Assembly (NCBI RefSeq): GCF_900116015.1 | Contig: NZ_FOYH01000007.1 | Coordinates: forward strand, 1 to 64,000 | Origin: Enterobacter sp. kpr-6 | GTDB lineage: Bacteria > Pseudomonadota > Gammaproteobacteria > Enterobacterales > Enterobacteriaceae | Length of the DNA: 64,000 nt | Direction of reading: 5' to 3' | Part shown: positions 19,095-30,108 of the stretch, piece after piece | How the letters are laid out: every line of letters begins with the position of its first letter | Numbering within the stretch: the stretch's first letter is position 1 | Made by a program: the position numbers and the translations under genes | The notes under the pieces: model-generated | The model's database searches: none | The model's input: the letters and a program-made list of their open reading frames with translations, nothing else | Told to the model about the DNA's origin: nothing

Positions 19095-19222
19095 CCCCCT
19101 CACCCCGGCCCTCTCCCCAAAGGAGAGGGAGAAAGGCGGGCCCGTGCTCGGTCTGCCCTCTCCCGCCGGGAAAAGGGCACAATCTGTCCCCTCTCCCACG
19201 GGGAGAGGGTTAGGGTGAGGGG
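19095..19222. repeat. GC-rich intergenic repeat, double copy (copies 2 and 3)
   Basis: Two related units back to back. The first begins CCCCTCACCCCGGCCCTCTC with an inner CTCTCCCCAAAGGAGAG hairpin; the second ends CTCTCCCACGGGGAGAGGG and TTAGGGTGAGGGG. They fill the gap between the convergent yjiA and aldehyde dehydrogenase genes and probably terminate both. Confidence 0.65.
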
Positions 19223-19227
19223 AAACC

Positions 19228-20601
19228 TTACTTACTCACCACCACCACCAGCTTCTGATTCACAAACTCTTTGATCCCCAGATCCGACAGTTCGCGACCA
19301 AAGCCGGAGCGCTTCACGCCGCCGAACGGCAGTTCCGGAGCGGTGTCAGTAAGTGAGTTGATGTACACCATCCCGGTTTCAATACGCGAGGCGAGCGCTT
19401 TCGCCCGCTCGATGTTCTGGCTGAAAATCGCACCACCCAGACCATAGTGGGAGTCATTTGCCAGCTTCACCGCTTCATCGTCGTTTTTCACCACATAAAC
19501 CTGCGCAACCGGGCCGAAGAACTCTTCGAAGTACGCCGGGTTATCACGGCTAATGTTGGTCAGGATCGTCGGTGCATAAAAGTTGCCTTTATGCTCAACC
19601 GGTTTACCGCCAAAGTGCAGCGTCGCGCCGTTTTTTACCGCCTCATCGACCTGCCTGGTTAGAGTATCCAGCGCATCTTTCGACGATAACGGCCCCAGCG
19701 TGGTGCTCTCGTCGAGCGGATCGCCAATTTTTACCTGGCGGAACGCTTCGGTATATTTTTCGAGGAATTTATCCGCGACCGCCTCGTGAACGATAAAACG
19801 CTTCGCGGCGGTGCACACCTGTCCGGCGTTTTGCAGTCGGGCAAACACACCCACTTTCACCGCTTTTTCCAGATCGGCGTCATCGAGTACCACGAACACG
19901 TCGTTACCACCCAGTTCCAGCGTCGATTTTTTGAGTTTCTTCGCCGCCTGCGCAGCCACTACGCTCCCGGCTTTTTCAGAGCCGGTCAGGGCCACGCCCT
20001 GCACGCGGTCGTCGGCGATGATGTTCGACACCTGATCCGAGGAAATAAACAGATTGGTATAGGCCCCGTCCGGCGCGCCCGCTTCGCGTACCAAATGCTC
20101 AAACGCTTCGGCGCAGTGCGGCACGATGCTGGCGTGTTTTACAATCACCGGATTACCGGCAGCCAGATTCGGTGCCAGCACACGCATCAACTGGTAATAG
20201 GGGAAGTTCCACGGCTCCACGGCCATCAGCACGCCAATCGGATGGTGCTCAACCCACGCTTCGCCGAGTTCAGAGTCATATTTGACCGGGGCGAGGAATT
20301 GCTTTGCGTTATCCGCATAGTAGCGGGCGATTTTTGCGCACAGTTGCACTTCGCCACGGCTTTGCTCAATCAGCTTACCCATATCCTGGGTGGCGATTTT
20401 CGCCAGCTCTTCCTGCCGATCTTCCATCAGATCCGCCAGCCGGTTCAGTACCGGCAGCCGCTGGTCGATATCCCCTTTCGCCCACGACGAATGATACAGC
20501 GCATCGGCTTTCTTAAGCGTTGCTTCGATGTCTGCGTCGGTGTGTGCCGGGTACTCTTTGACGAGCTGATTCGTGAAGGGATTTATTGTCTGGTACGCCA
20601 T
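19228..20601 (-). CDS. NAD(P)-dependent aldehyde dehydrogenase, succinate-semialdehyde dehydrogenase type
   Basis: A 457-residue class-3-like aldehyde dehydrogenase with PWNFPYYQLMRVLAPNLAAGN near 130-150, catalytic Cys263 in NAGQVCTAAKRF and general base Glu229 in TLELGGND. Overall it resembles the Sad/YneI type of succinate-semialdehyde dehydrogenases (about 460 residues) more than GabD. The likely reaction is oxidation of succinate semialdehyde to succinate. It is a stand-alone gene with a good ribosome site (AGGAGG) before the ATG. The substrate is inferred. Confidence 0.85.
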   Translation of the reverse strand: MAYQTINPFTNQLVKEYPAHTDADIEATLKKADALYHSSWAKGDIDQRLPVLNRLADLMEDRQEELAKIATQDMGKLIEQSRGEVQLCAKIARYYADNAKQFLAPVKYDSELGEAWVEHHPIGVLMAVEPWNFPYYQLMRVLAPNLAAGNPVIVKHASIVPHCAEAFEHLVREAGAPDGAYTNLFISSDQVSNIIADDRVQGVALTGSEKAGSVVAAQAAKKLKKSTLELGGNDVFVVLDDADLEKAVKVGVFARLQNAGQVCTAAKRFIVHEAVADKFLEKYTEAFRQVKIGDPLDESTTLGPLSSKDALDTLTRQVDEAVKNGATLHFGGKPVEHKGNFYAPTILTNISRDNPAYFEEFFGPVAQVYVVKNDDEAVKLANDSHYGLGGAIFSQNIERAKALASRIETGMVYINSLTDTAPELPFGGVKRSGFGRELSDLGIKEFVNQKLVVVVSK

Positions 20602-20736
20602 ATCAACTACCTCCTGATAAGCAGTAAAAAATGCTGATAAGGCTATTAATGGTAGTCGCTATAGCTGGTTACGTGCGTAAAGTTGGGTATAACCGGATGG
20701 TTCTGAATATTTCTACTGGCGGTTTTCACCGCTTAA

Positions 20737-20922
20737 CTTCTACGACGTGCAGGCGGCACGATGTTCACCGAACCTAAGCCGCTGGACTTTCCCACCGAGC
20801 GCGGCGGGGGCAATGTTTCATGCTATAGGCGCACGCCGTGGGGCACCCATATTGAATTTATCACCCGGCCTTCACCGATGCCTTACGCGCAGCACACGGC
20901 GCTTCGCCGCTGGAAACCATAA
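20737..20922 (+). pseudogene. VOC/glyoxalase-family remnant, frameshifted
   Basis: Frame 20761-20922 encodes a 53-residue C-terminal piece starting MFTEPKPLDFPTERGGG and containing TPWGTHIEFITRPSPMPY and RRWKP, which reads like the end of a VOC (glyoxalase/bleomycin-resistance) domain protein. A matching upstream piece (FNFYDVQ-like, read here as LNFYDVQAA) is in another frame at about 20730-20755. The N-terminal part is not found. It lies in the 362-bp gap between the aldehyde dehydrogenase and yjiN; nothing else is visible there. Confidence 0.55.
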
Positions 20923-20963
20923 TTCGGATTTATGTTTAGCCATCAGCGATCTATGCTTAGGCC

Positions 20964-22235
20964 ATGGAAAAACTCGCTGAACTCAAGCGCGCCAAGCGCC
21001 TCGCCCTGTTGCTGCTGCTGATTGCTGCGGCGACTTTTGTGACCACGCTTTTTCTGCCGCCGAACATTTGGGTGAGCGGTGTGAAGGCCGTTGCCGAGGC
21101 GGCGATGGTCGGTGCGCTGGCTGACTGGTTCGCAGTTGTTGCGCTGTTTCGCCGCGTGCCTTTGCCCTTTATCTCGCGTCATACGGCGATTATCCCGCGC
21201 AATAAAGACCGGATTGGCGACAATCTTGGGGTGTTCGTGCAGGAGAAGTTTCTTGATACCCAGTCGTTAGTCGATCTGATCCGCCGTCATGAACCGGCGC
21301 TGATGATCGGCACCTGGTTTAGCCAGCCCGAGAACGCCAGGCGCGTGGGGCAGCATATGTTGCAGGTAATGAGCGGCTTTCTTGATCTCACCGACGATGC
21401 GCGCATTCAGAAGCTGCTCAAGCGCGCAGTGCATAAAGCCATCGATAAAGTCGATCTCAGCGGTACCACCGCCTTAATCCTCGAAAGTCTCACCAAAAAT
21501 AACCGCCATCAGGTGCTGCTGGACACGCTGATCGCCCAGCTTGTGACGCTGCTCGGACGGGAAAGCACCCGGCAGTTTATCGCCATGCAGGTAGTGCGCT
21601 GGCTGAAGGCTGAGCATCCGCGCAAAGCCATGCTGTTGCCGACCGAATGGCTGGGGGAGCACAGTGCGGAACTGGTGGCCAGCGCGGTGAATTCCCTGCT
21701 CGAAGACATCAGCCAGGATGAGGCGCATCAGATCCGTCAGGCTTTCGATCGGGCCACGCTGAAACTCATCGACAGGCTGAAAAACGATCCTGAGATGGCA
21801 GCAAAAGCGGAAAGCACGAAGGCGTATATCAAAGAAGATGAAGCCTTTAACCGCTATCTGGCCGAACTGTGGGGCGATCTGCGTAACTGGTTAAAAGTGG
21901 ATATGCAAAGCGATGACTCCCGCGTGATGAAGCGGATCACCGAAGCGGGATTGTGGTTCGGCGAAACGCTGGTGGCCGATAATGCCCTGCGTACCTCGCT
22001 TAATCAGCATCTGGAGCAGGCCGCGCGTAACGTTGCGCCGGAGTTCGCCCAGTTCTTAACCCGCCACATCAGCGATACGGTAAAAAGCTGGGATGCGAAA
22101 GAGATGTCGCAGCAGATCGAGTTGAATATCGGGAAGGATTTGCAGTTTATCCGTATCAACGGCACCCTGGTGGGCGGTACCATCGGGCTGGTGCTGTTTC
22201 TGCTTTCGCAGATACCGGGATGGATAAATTATTGA
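20964..22235 (+). CDS. yjiN: YjiN, DUF445 family membrane protein
   Basis: A 423-residue inner-membrane protein of the DUF445 family with two N-terminal membrane segments (about 12-32 and 38-62, including the family's [20 protein letters not shown] block), a long helical soluble part and a C-terminal membrane segment ([16 protein letters not shown]). Its length matches E. coli YjiN. The function is unknown. It is the last gene of the 98-99-minute block before the synteny break. Confidence 0.9.
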   Translation: MEKLAELKRAKRLALLLLLIAAATFVTTLFLPPNIWVSGVKAVAEAAMVGALADWFAVVALFRRVPLPFISRHTAIIPRNKDRIGDNLGVFVQEKFLDTQSLVDLIRRHEPALMIGTWFSQPENARRVGQHMLQVMSGFLDLTDDARIQKLLKRAVHKAIDKVDLSGTTALILESLTKNNRHQVLLDTLIAQLVTLLGRESTRQFIAMQVVRWLKAEHPRKAMLLPTEWLGEHSAELVASAVNSLLEDISQDEAHQIRQAFDRATLKLIDRLKNDPEMAAKAESTKAYIKEDEAFNRYLAELWGDLRNWLKVDMQSDDSRVMKRITEAGLWFGETLVADNALRTSLNQHLEQAARNVAPEFAQFLTRHISDTVKSWDAKEMSQQIELNIGKDLQFIRINGTLVGGTIGLVLFLLSQIPGWINY

Positions 22236-22240
22236 GGCTG

Positions 22241-22273
22241 TGTTGCCCGGCAAGCCTGTGCCGCCGGGCAACA
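22241..22273. terminator. REP-like hairpin between yjiN and hldE
   Basis: TGTTGCCCGGC and GCCGGGCAACA form a perfect 11-bp stem around an 11-base loop. It lies between convergent genes and probably terminates both. Confidence 0.7.
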
Positions 22274-22282
22274 TGATGCGAT

Positions 22283-23713
22283 TTACTGGCTGTCTTTCTG
22301 GATCTTTTTGATGATGTTAGTGGTTGAACAGCCATCTTCAAAGTTCAGCACCATCACCTCGCCGCCGTTGGCCCAGACCTCTTTACTCCCGGCGATATCT
22401 TCCGCTTTGTAATCGCCGCCTTTCACCAGCAGATCCGGCAGGATCCCGGCAATCAGGCGCTGCGGAGTGTCCTCTTCAAAAGAAACCACCCAGTCCACGG
22501 CTTCCAGCGCGCCGAGCACAATCATGCGCTGTTCCAGCGGGTTCACCGGGCGCGTTTCGCCCTTGAGACGTTTAGTGGAAGCGTCGCTGTTGACCGCCAC
22601 AATCAGGCGATCGCCGAGCTTACGAGCGTTTGCCAGATAAGAGACGTGGCCCGCGTGGAGAATGTCGAACACGCCGTTGGTCATCACCACTTTCTCGCCG
22701 CGCTTACGCGCTGCCGCTACCGCCTGCTTCAGTTCGTCTTCGCTCATCACGCCGAAGCCAGTTTCTGAGCGTCCGCGCACTGCGTTTTCCAGCTCGATAG
22801 GTGAGACGGTGGAAGTACCCAGTTTGCCCACCACCACGCCTGCGGCGGCGTTAGCAAAATAGCAGGCTTCTTCCAGCGAATTGCCCGCAGCCAGCGTCGC
22901 CGCCAGCACGCCAATCACCGTATCCCCGGCCCCGGTCACGTCATACACTTCCTGCGCCTGCGTCGGCATGTGCAGCGGCGCTTTGCCCGGCTGGAGCAGC
23001 GTCATGCCCTGCTCGGAACGGGTGACCAGCAGCGCGGAAAAGTCAAAATCGGCGATGATTTTCATGCCGCGTTCAACGATCTCTTCTTCGTTTTTGCACT
23101 TGCCCGCCACCGCTTCAAATTCTGACAGGTTTGGCGTTAACAGCGTTGCGCCGCGATAACGCTCAAAATCGGTGCCTTTCGGGTCGATCAGCACAGGAAC
23201 GCCTGCTTTGCGGGCGATCTGAATCATGGTCTGTACGGTGGTCAGCGCGCCTTTAGCGTAGTCGGAGAGCACCAGCGCGCCCACGTTGCCGAGCGCCTGA
23301 CTGATGCGCTCGTGCAGCGGCTCAGGATCGACGCCCTCAAACCCTTCTTCGAAATCGAGGCGGATCAACTGCTGGTTACGCGACAGCACGCGCAGTTTGG
23401 TGATGGTCGGGTGCGTCGGCACCGAAACGAAGTCGCACTTCACGTTGACGTCGGCCAGCGTTTTACTGAGCGCGCGTGCGGCATCGTCAATCCCGGTCAG
23501 TCCCACCAGGCGCGACGTGGCCCCCAGAGAAGCGATGTTCATCGCCACGTTTGCCGCGCCGCCAGGACGTTCTTCGATGGTATCGACTTTCACCACCGGC
23601 ACCGGGGCTTCGGGGGAAATACGGCTGGTAGGGCCGTACCAGTAGCGATCCAACATCACGTCACCCACGACCATGACACCAGCACGTTCAAACTCTGGCA
23701 GCGTTACTTTCAT
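22283..23713 (-). CDS. hldE: HldE, heptose-7-phosphate kinase / heptose-1-phosphate adenylyltransferase
   Basis: A 476-residue bifunctional enzyme of ADP-L-glycero-D-manno-heptose synthesis for the lipopolysaccharide core. The N-terminal PfkB/ribokinase domain (1-315) has [14 protein letters not shown] near 51 and [12 protein letters not shown] near 262. The C-terminal nucleotidyltransferase domain (from about 344) has [16 protein letters not shown] with the HxGH motif. It is one residue shorter than E. coli HldE. It is cotranscribed with glnE upstream, with a 53-bp gap. Confidence 0.97.
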   Translation of the reverse strand: MKVTLPEFERAGVMVVGDVMLDRYWYGPTSRISPEAPVPVVKVDTIEERPGGAANVAMNIASLGATSRLVGLTGIDDAARALSKTLADVNVKCDFVSVPTHPTITKLRVLSRNQQLIRLDFEEGFEGVDPEPLHERISQALGNVGALVLSDYAKGALTTVQTMIQIARKAGVPVLIDPKGTDFERYRGATLLTPNLSEFEAVAGKCKNEEEIVERGMKIIADFDFSALLVTRSEQGMTLLQPGKAPLHMPTQAQEVYDVTGAGDTVIGVLAATLAAGNSLEEACYFANAAAGVVVGKLGTSTVSPIELENAVRGRSETGFGVMSEDELKQAVAAARKRGEKVVMTNGVFDILHAGHVSYLANARKLGDRLIVAVNSDASTKRLKGETRPVNPLEQRMIVLGALEAVDWVVSFEEDTPQRLIAGILPDLLVKGGDYKAEDIAGSKEVWANGGEVMVLNFEDGCSTTNIIKKIQKDSQ

Positions 23714-23766
23714 TCCGGACTCCAGAAAATTTCAAAAATTTGCGCGCGATAATAGCACACTGGCCG

Positions 23767-26610
23767 TCAAGCGCACGGTTCCACCAGCCACTTCTGCCAG
23801 CTTGCGCTGACCTGGCGGCGTTCGTTTTCAAAACAGGTTTGCGCCACGTGACCGGGCTGCTCCTGCAACGCCAGGTGATGCAGTTCATCGCGCAGCGTCG
23901 TGTAGGCCTGCTTCAGCGCCTGCGCTTCCTGCTCATCCATGATGTCGTTTTGCGCCAGCAACTCCAGGATGCGCACGTTATCTGACCAGCGCGTCAGCTT
24001 CGGCTTGACGCGGGCATGGTGCAGCACCAGATACTGCGCGATAAATTCGATATCGGTAATCCCGCCCGCGTCGGCTTTGAGATCGAAACGATCGCGGTGC
24101 TTGTTACCGAGATGGGCGCGCATTTTCTCGCGCATTTCGCGCACTTCCGTTTGCAGCGTGGTGCCGTCGCGCGGGGTCATTAAGATGTCGCGGCGAATGG
24201 CGTCAAACGCCGTTTTTAACTGGGGATCGCCGTACACCACGCGGGCGCGCACCAGCGCCTGATGCTCCCACGTCCAGGCTTCGTTTTGCTGATAATCCGC
24301 AAAGGCCTCAGCGGTGGTCACCAGCATTCCCGCCGCGCCCGATGGACGCAGGCGCGCATCCACTTCATACAAAATGCCCGACGACGTGCGGGTGCTGAAC
24401 AGGTGCATGATGCGCTGGGCGAGGCGCAGGTAGAACTGGCGGCCGTCAATTTCGCGCTCGCCGTCGGTCATCACGTCTGCCGGGCAGTCGTGCAAAAACA
24501 CCAGATCGAGATCGGAACTGTAGCCCAGTTCCCAGCCGCCCAGTTTGCCGTAGCCGACGACCGCAAAGCCGCGCCCGTCGCGGTCGCTAAGGTGCGTCGG
24601 CTGCCCGTAACGCGCCACCATTTGCGTCCACGCCTGCTGGACCACAGCGTCGATAATCGCTTCCGCCAGCCAGGTTAAGTGATCGCTCACTTTCATCACC
24701 GGCAGCGTTCCGGCAATATCTGCCGCCGCCACGCGCAGCAGTTGCGCCTGCTTGAACTGGCGCAGCGCCTCCAGTTGTTGCTCTTCATCCTCTTCTGGCA
24801 CGCGCAGTAAATACTGGCGCAGTTCGTCGCGGTAGGCGTCCATCGCCGTCGGCTGGTAGAGCGTATTAGGGTCGAGCAGTTCATCCAGCAGCAGCGGGTA
24901 ACGCGCAAGCTGGCTGGCGACCATCGGTGATGCGGCGCAGAGGGAAATCAAATGCTTAAGCGCGCCGGGGAATTCGCTTAACAGTTCCAGGTAGGTGGTG
25001 CGGGTGACGATGCCGGTTAACAGCGGCGTCAGGCGCGACAGCGGTACCGGCGCGTCATCGCGCACGCAGACGATGCTGAGCAGGTGCGGCATCAGGTGAT
25101 CAAGCACCTGGCGACCGCGCGGGCCGATGGTGCGCCGGTCCAGCTCTTTGCGGAAATCGGCAATCAGCGCAACGACCCGCTGCCGATCGGCATCTGAGAG
25201 ATGCGCCAGCACCGGCGTGGTGTCATCTTCCGAGAGCGCATCCTGCCACAGCTCGCGCCAGTGTTCGGAAAGCTGCTCGTCAGGCGAGGCCGCCTCATCG
25301 TCGCCAATCAGTTCGTTAAAGACGCGGCGCACGCCGGACATGTGCGCGTCAAGCTGGTCGGTCAGCGCCTGCCAGTCCTCCACGCCCATGCCCCATGCCA
25401 GCCGCGCGCGGTTCAGATCGTCACCGGGCAGCGTCTGGGTCTGTTCGTCATTGATGCTTTGCAGCAGGTTTTCCAGGCGGCGCAGGTAAAGATAGGCGTC
25501 GTGCAGAAGCGGGGCATCGCCTTCCGGCAGCAGGTGGAGCTGGTCGATGGCCGTAAGCGTCGGCAGCAGCGAGCGCGATTGCAGCGACGGCTCGCGTCCG
25601 CCACGAATCAACTGGAAGACCTGCACGATAAATTCGATTTCGCGGATCCCGCCCGCGCCGAGTTTGATGTTGTCTTTCAGCCCCCGGCGGCGCACTTCGC
25701 GGGCGATCATGCCTTTCATGTTGCGCAGCGACTGGATCACGCTGAAGTCGATATAACGGCGGAAAACAAACGGCCGCAGCATGGCGCGCAGTTCGCGAGC
25801 GTAGGTGCCGTCGTTGTCGCCCATGATCCGCGCTTTTACCATCGCGTAACGTTCCCAGTCGCGCCCCTGCTCCTGGTAGTAATCTTCCAGCGCGGCAAAG
25901 CTCAGCACCAGCGGCCCGCTGTCGCCAAACGGCCGCAGACGCATATCGACGCGGTAAACAAAGCCGTCCTGCGTCGGCTGGTCGAGAACTTTGATCAGCC
26001 GCTGGCCGAGGCGGGTAAAGAACTGGGCGTTGTCGAGTTCGCGGCGACCGCCACGGGTGGCTCCGTGCTCCGGCCAGGCAAAAATCAGGTCGATATCGGA
26101 GGAGAAATTCAGCTCGCCGCCGCCCAGTTTGCCCATCCCCAGGATCAGCATCGGCTGCGGCGTCCCGTCCGGAGCTGCCGGGGTGCCCCATTCGCGGCAA
26201 CAGGCGTCATACAGCCAGTCACGCGCCGCCACGATCAGCGTTTCCGCCAGTTGGCTGAGCTGCTGCAACGTCTCCTCTTCCGGCACCAGCGACAGGGTCT
26301 GCATCCAGGCGATGCGCACCATCATCCGGCGGCGGAACAGGCGCAGCGCGCGCATCAGCGCCGCTTCGTCGTGCACGTCGGCCAGTTCAGCCTGCAACCA
26401 GCCGGCGTAATGCTGCCACTCCCGGGCCTGCGGCTGCTCGCGCTCAAGCGTCTCCAGCCACTGCGGGTGCGCAATCACGCTGTCACGCACAAAATCACTA
26501 AAAGTGAGCACTGACTGCGCCTGGGGACTTAGCGCCTGAGCATTCAGTGCTTCCGGCAGACGTTCAACCACCGTCTGCCAGTGCTGCTGTAAGGACGAAG
26601 AGAGCGGCAT
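23767..26610 (-). CDS. glnE: GlnE, glutamine synthetase adenylyltransferase/deadenylylase
   Basis: A 947-residue bifunctional regulator of glutamine synthetase in nitrogen control. Both nucleotidyltransferase domains are intact: the N-terminal deadenylylase site [18 protein letters not shown] at 158-175 and the C-terminal adenylylase site [18 protein letters not shown] near 700. The central regulator domain responds to PII. The upstream ygiF gene ends 21 bases away, giving the E. coli order ygiF-glnE-hldE. Confidence 0.97.
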   Translation of the reverse strand: MPLSSSLQQHWQTVVERLPEALNAQALSPQAQSVLTFSDFVRDSVIAHPQWLETLEREQPQAREWQHYAGWLQAELADVHDEAALMRALRLFRRRMMVRIAWMQTLSLVPEEETLQQLSQLAETLIVAARDWLYDACCREWGTPAAPDGTPQPMLILGMGKLGGGELNFSSDIDLIFAWPEHGATRGGRRELDNAQFFTRLGQRLIKVLDQPTQDGFVYRVDMRLRPFGDSGPLVLSFAALEDYYQEQGRDWERYAMVKARIMGDNDGTYARELRAMLRPFVFRRYIDFSVIQSLRNMKGMIAREVRRRGLKDNIKLGAGGIREIEFIVQVFQLIRGGREPSLQSRSLLPTLTAIDQLHLLPEGDAPLLHDAYLYLRRLENLLQSINDEQTQTLPGDDLNRARLAWGMGVEDWQALTDQLDAHMSGVRRVFNELIGDDEAASPDEQLSEHWRELWQDALSEDDTTPVLAHLSDADRQRVVALIADFRKELDRRTIGPRGRQVLDHLMPHLLSIVCVRDDAPVPLSRLTPLLTGIVTRTTYLELLSEFPGALKHLISLCAASPMVASQLARYPLLLDELLDPNTLYQPTAMDAYRDELRQYLLRVPEEDEEQQLEALRQFKQAQLLRVAAADIAGTLPVMKVSDHLTWLAEAIIDAVVQQAWTQMVARYGQPTHLSDRDGRGFAVVGYGKLGGWELGYSSDLDLVFLHDCPADVMTDGEREIDGRQFYLRLAQRIMHLFSTRTSSGILYEVDARLRPSGAAGMLVTTAEAFADYQQNEAWTWEHQALVRARVVYGDPQLKTAFDAIRRDILMTPRDGTTLQTEVREMREKMRAHLGNKHRDRFDLKADAGGITDIEFIAQYLVLHHARVKPKLTRWSDNVRILELLAQNDIMDEQEAQALKQAYTTLRDELHHLALQEQPGHVAQTCFENERRQVSASWQKWLVEPCA

Positions 26611-26631
26611 CCGAAGTATCCTTAGCCTGAG

Positions 26632-27933
26632 TTATCGTTTTCCGCTGTGCAGCCAGAAGGGTTCCTGCATGTTGGCTTCGTTACGGAAATGTTCAATTTC
26701 AATGCGCTGGCCGGTTTTAATGGCGTGATGCAGCCCCTGCCAGTTCTCCAGCCAGGCCTGCGCCTGCACCGCGTTATAGTGGCCCGACAGCAGTAACACG
26801 CTGTCGATATTGCGCGCCAGGCGCGGCAACTGATCGGCATAACGTTCACCCAGCGGGTGCTCAAAGGTCGTGCGCAAATCGGCGGCGTGGCGCGAAAGAT
26901 GGGTATCGGCAAAACGTTTGAACGAGTCGTTGATTTTGCCCTGCGCTTTTTCATCGAGGAACGGACGCCAGCCGCGCGTCACCAGCCATTCGGTCAGCGC
27001 CAGTTTCGCCATCGCGGTTTCCGTGCTGTAGACCGCGGTTTCTGCAGAAACGGCCGAGGTAATAGTGGCTTCAGAAAGCGTCAGTAAATCACGTAAGCGA
27101 GCACTCGCTTTGCGGGGAACGATGCCGCCGAACAGGGCGAGTGCGTGGCGCACCAGCGCAATAGCGCGCATCACGTCCTCTTTCGCCGCCTTGTTGCCGC
27201 GCACCCACAGCTCTTCGTGGTACTGCCACTGGGCGAGCGCCAGTTCCAGCGACGCCTCCAGCCCCTGTTCGACAGTGGCTTTTGGCGGAACGGGCAGAAT
27301 AGTGGTGGGCTTGCTATGGCGCGGTGCGTTGCCCGCCGCCAGATGGTAGCCGCGCGCAGCCTTGCTCAGGCTGCCCTGGCGCAGGCCGTTTTGCGTCACA
27401 AGCTGGCGCGCCAGCTTTAAGATATCGTCGCGCTCGCCGTCAAGCAGCTCCAGTTCCAGTTCGCAGATCGGCTCTTCAAATTCTCCGGCCTTGACGTCAC
27501 CGCGATCGAGGGCGATTTCAATTCGGCTTTTGCCGAGGTTCACCAGCCATTTTTCGCGCTGGAAATTGGTGCTGAACAGCGGGCTGACGCGGGCTGCGAG
27601 GTCTGCAGGCAATCCGCCTTCCGGCCAGACTTCTTCTGGCAAACGCGCCAGATCCAGCTCAGGTTTTTCCAGATCGATATTGTATTCCGGGCGCTGATGC
27701 AAACCGCCTACCGTGCGGCCCGCGATCTTCATCGTCATTTCATAGCGGTCGTTGGTGCCGCGAATGCGCAGTCCCATGTCGTGTCCGCGCAGCCATTTGT
27801 CCGGCGTTTCGTAGTAAATATTGGTCAGTTGCACCACATCGTGGTGCTCGTCGGTCAGTGTATGCAGATGAGCACGCAGCGCCTCGACGCTCTGCGGATT
27901 GACAATAAACTTCAATTCGATTTCTTGAGCCAT
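26632..27933 (-). CDS. ygiF: YgiF, inorganic triphosphatase (CYTH-CHAD)
   Basis: A 433-residue two-domain protein. The N-terminal CYTH triphosphate-tunnel domain begins with the ExExK signature at residues 4-8 (MAQEIELKF) and hydrolyses inorganic triphosphate. The C-terminal CHAD domain (about 220-420) is a histidine-rich helical domain linked to polyphosphate. The ATG at 27933 gives the E. coli length; the frame's upstream ATG at 27963 adds ten non-conserved residues. Confidence 0.94.
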   Translation of the reverse strand: MAQEIELKFIVNPQSVEALRAHLHTLTDEHHDVVQLTNIYYETPDKWLRGHDMGLRIRGTNDRYEMTMKIAGRTVGGLHQRPEYNIDLEKPELDLARLPEEVWPEGGLPADLAARVSPLFSTNFQREKWLVNLGKSRIEIALDRGDVKAGEFEEPICELELELLDGERDDILKLARQLVTQNGLRQGSLSKAARGYHLAAGNAPRHSKPTTILPVPPKATVEQGLEASLELALAQWQYHEELWVRGNKAAKEDVMRAIALVRHALALFGGIVPRKASARLRDLLTLSEATITSAVSAETAVYSTETAMAKLALTEWLVTRGWRPFLDEKAQGKINDSFKRFADTHLSRHAADLRTTFEHPLGERYADQLPRLARNIDSVLLLSGHYNAVQAQAWLENWQGLHHAIKTGQRIEIEHFRNEANMQEPFWLHSGKR

Positions 27934-28171
27934 GGTTTTGTACTTATGGTTATGTCGCAACAATGAAATTTTCCGCGAACTTACGCGATGTCTGTGTGTC
28001 AGTAGATAATATTTTGCGCCAAATTGCCATTCCGCGAGGAGGCTGGCGCGGTCAAAAATTCAGAGGTAGCCAGTCCGACCCGGATGATTCCGATTGATAG
28101 CGAATACTTTGCGTCGTCAGACTGATGCCATTACTATCGTCCCCTTTTACTATGACAATAACGACTGCCTG

Positions 28172-28792
28172 ATGCCTAAATTACGCCTGATTGGACTGAC
28201 TTTACTTGCACTAAGCGCAACCACCGTGGCCCATGCCGAAGAGAAACGCTACGTTTCTGACGAACTCAGCACCTGGGTGCGTAGCGGCCCGGGTGATAAT
28301 TATCGCCTCGTGGGTACAGTGAATGCCGGTGAGGAAGTCGCGTTGCTGCAAACGGACAGCAACACAAATTACGCCCAGGTGCGCGACAGCAGCGGCCGCA
28401 CCGCATGGATCCCGTTAAAAGAACTGAATACCGATCCCAGCCTGCGCACCCGCGTGCCGGATCTGGAAAACCAGGTCAAAACCCTGACCGATAAGCTCAC
28501 CAATATCGACACCACCTGGAATCAGCGCACGTCAGATATGCAGCAGAAAGTCGCCCAGAGCGACAGCGTTATCAACGGCCTGAAACAGGAAAATCAGAAA
28601 CTTAAAAACGAACTGATTGTGGCGCAAAAGAAAGTTGATGCCGCCAATCTGCAACTGGATGACAAACAGCGCTCCATTATCATGCAGTGGTTTATGTATG
28701 GCGGCGGCGTGCTGGGTGCCGGTCTGGTGCTCGGTCTGGTGTTACCGCATATGATCCCAAGCCGTAAGCGCAAAGACCGCTGGATGAGCTGA
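28172..28792 (+). CDS. ygiM: YgiM, SH3b-domain membrane protein
   Basis: A 206-residue protein with a signal peptide (residues 1-21, LTLLALSATTVAHA before EEK), a bacterial SH3 domain at about 25-90 (STWVRSGPGDNYRLVG), a coiled coil at about 100-165 and a C-terminal membrane segment (WFMYGGGVLGAGLVLGLVLP) with a basic KRKDR tail. The start at 28172 matches the E. coli length. It is divergent from ygiF. The function is unknown; a cell-envelope anchoring role is plausible. Confidence 0.9.
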   Translation: MPKLRLIGLTLLALSATTVAHAEEKRYVSDELSTWVRSGPGDNYRLVGTVNAGEEVALLQTDSNTNYAQVRDSSGRTAWIPLKELNTDPSLRTRVPDLENQVKTLTDKLTNIDTTWNQRTSDMQQKVAQSDSVINGLKQENQKLKNELIVAQKKVDAANLQLDDKQRSIIMQWFMYGGGVLGAGLVLGLVLPHMIPSRKRKDRWMS

Positions 28793-28856
28793 TCCTGATT
28801 CGCCATCTTCCCCGGAGTTACGTATCATTAGATAAGTTAACTGATGGGGATGTGGC

Positions 28857-30098
28857 GTGAAGAATTATCTGGTCGGTGGTGCAGTTCGGGATGCGTTGTT
28901 AGGGCTACCGGTTAAAGATAAAGACTGGGTTGTGGTAGGCGCGACGCCTTCGCAGATGCTTGAGGCGGGCTACCAGCAGGTTGGCCGTGATTTTCCGGTG
29001 TTTCTTCACCCGAAGACGCGCGAAGAGTACGCGCTGGCGCGCACCGAACGAAAATCCGGCTTCGGCTATACCGGGTTTTCCTGCTATGCCGCGCCGGACG
29101 TTACGCTGGAGCAGGATTTACTGCGCCGCGATCTGACGATCAATGCGCTGGCGCAGAATGATGACGGCAACGTTATCGATCCGTACAACGGCCTTGCCGA
29201 TCTTAAAAAACGCCTTTTACGCCATGTCTCCCCGGCCTTTAGCGAAGATCCCCTGCGCGTGCTGCGCGTCGCCCGTTTTGCTGCCCGCTATGCTCACCTG
29301 AGTTTTCGCATTGCCGATGAAACCATGGCGCTTATGCGCGAGATGACGGCGGCGGGCGAACTGGCGCATCTCACGCCGGAACGCGTATGGAAAGAAACCG
29401 AAAACGCGCTCGGCTGCCGCAATCCACAGGTCTATTTTATGGTGCTGCGTGAGTGCGGCGCGCTGAAAGTGCTGTTCCCGGAGATCGACGTCCTGTTTGG
29501 CGTCCCTGCCCCGGCAAAATGGCACCCGGAAATCGACACCGGTATTCATACGCTGATGACCGTCTCGATGGCGGCGATGTTAAGCCCGGATATCGACGTG
29601 CGCTTCGCCACCCTCTGTCACGATCTCGGCAAAGGCTTAACGCCGAAAGAGATGTGGCCGCGCCATCACGGACACGGGCCTGCGGGCGTGAAGCTGGTGA
29701 GTCGTCTCTGCGAGCGCCTGCGGGTGCCGAATGACATCCGCGATCTGGCAAAACTGGTGGCGGAATACCATGACCTGATCCACACCTTCCCGATCCTCAA
29801 ACCACAGACCATCGTTAAGCTGTTTGACGCCATTGACGCGTGGCGCAAGCCGCAGCGCGTTGAGCAAATCGCCCTGACCAGCGAAGCTGATGTGCGCGGG
29901 CGCACGACGTTTGAAGCCTGTGATTATCCGCAGGGGCGTTTACTACGCGAAGCGTGGGACGTGGCGAAAACGGTCAGTAATAAAGAGGTGGTGGACGCGG
30001 GCTTCCGTGGGCCGGAGATCCGTGACGAACTGACGCGGCGGCGCATTGCAGCGGTGGCACTCTGGAAGGAACAGCGTTGCCCTCAGCCCAAAGACTGA
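28857..30098 (+). CDS. cca: Cca, tRNA nucleotidyltransferase with HD phosphohydrolase domain
   Basis: A 413-residue enzyme that adds and repairs the 3' CCA of tRNAs. The class-II nucleotidyltransferase head has [13 protein letters not shown] at 4-16 and [11 protein letters not shown] near 92; the HD domain (about 225-330, [10 protein letters not shown]) gives 2',3'-cyclic phosphodiesterase and 2'-nucleotidase activity in enterobacteria. The start is GTG at 28857, as in E. coli. Confidence 0.97.
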   Translation: MKNYLVGGAVRDALLGLPVKDKDWVVVGATPSQMLEAGYQQVGRDFPVFLHPKTREEYALARTERKSGFGYTGFSCYAAPDVTLEQDLLRRDLTINALAQNDDGNVIDPYNGLADLKKRLLRHVSPAFSEDPLRVLRVARFAARYAHLSFRIADETMALMREMTAAGELAHLTPERVWKETENALGCRNPQVYFMVLRECGALKVLFPEIDVLFGVPAPAKWHPEIDTGIHTLMTVSMAAMLSPDIDVRFATLCHDLGKGLTPKEMWPRHHGHGPAGVKLVSRLCERLRVPNDIRDLAKLVAEYHDLIHTFPILKPQTIVKLFDAIDAWRKPQRVEQIALTSEADVRGRTTFEACDYPQGRLLREAWDVAKTVSNKEVVDAGFRGPEIRDELTRRRIAAVALWKEQRCPQPKD

Positions 30099-30102
30099 GG
30101 GC
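30079..30102. terminator. Bidirectional terminator overlapping the cca stop
   Basis: GCCCTCAG - 8 bases - CTGAGGGC, a perfect 8-bp stem that spans the cca stop codon in the 10-bp gap to the convergent uppP gene. Confidence 0.65.
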
Positions 30103-30108
30103 CTTCGC

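Noticed and set aside
19786-20637. 283-codon plus-strand frame over the aldehyde dehydrogenase
   Set aside because: Antisense shadow; the dehydrogenase has both catalytic residues and a good start.
25201-26514. 437-codon plus-strand frame antisense to glnE
   Set aside because: Shadow of a GC-rich gene; low-complexity His/Gln/Arg-rich product, no ribosome site, fully inside glnE.
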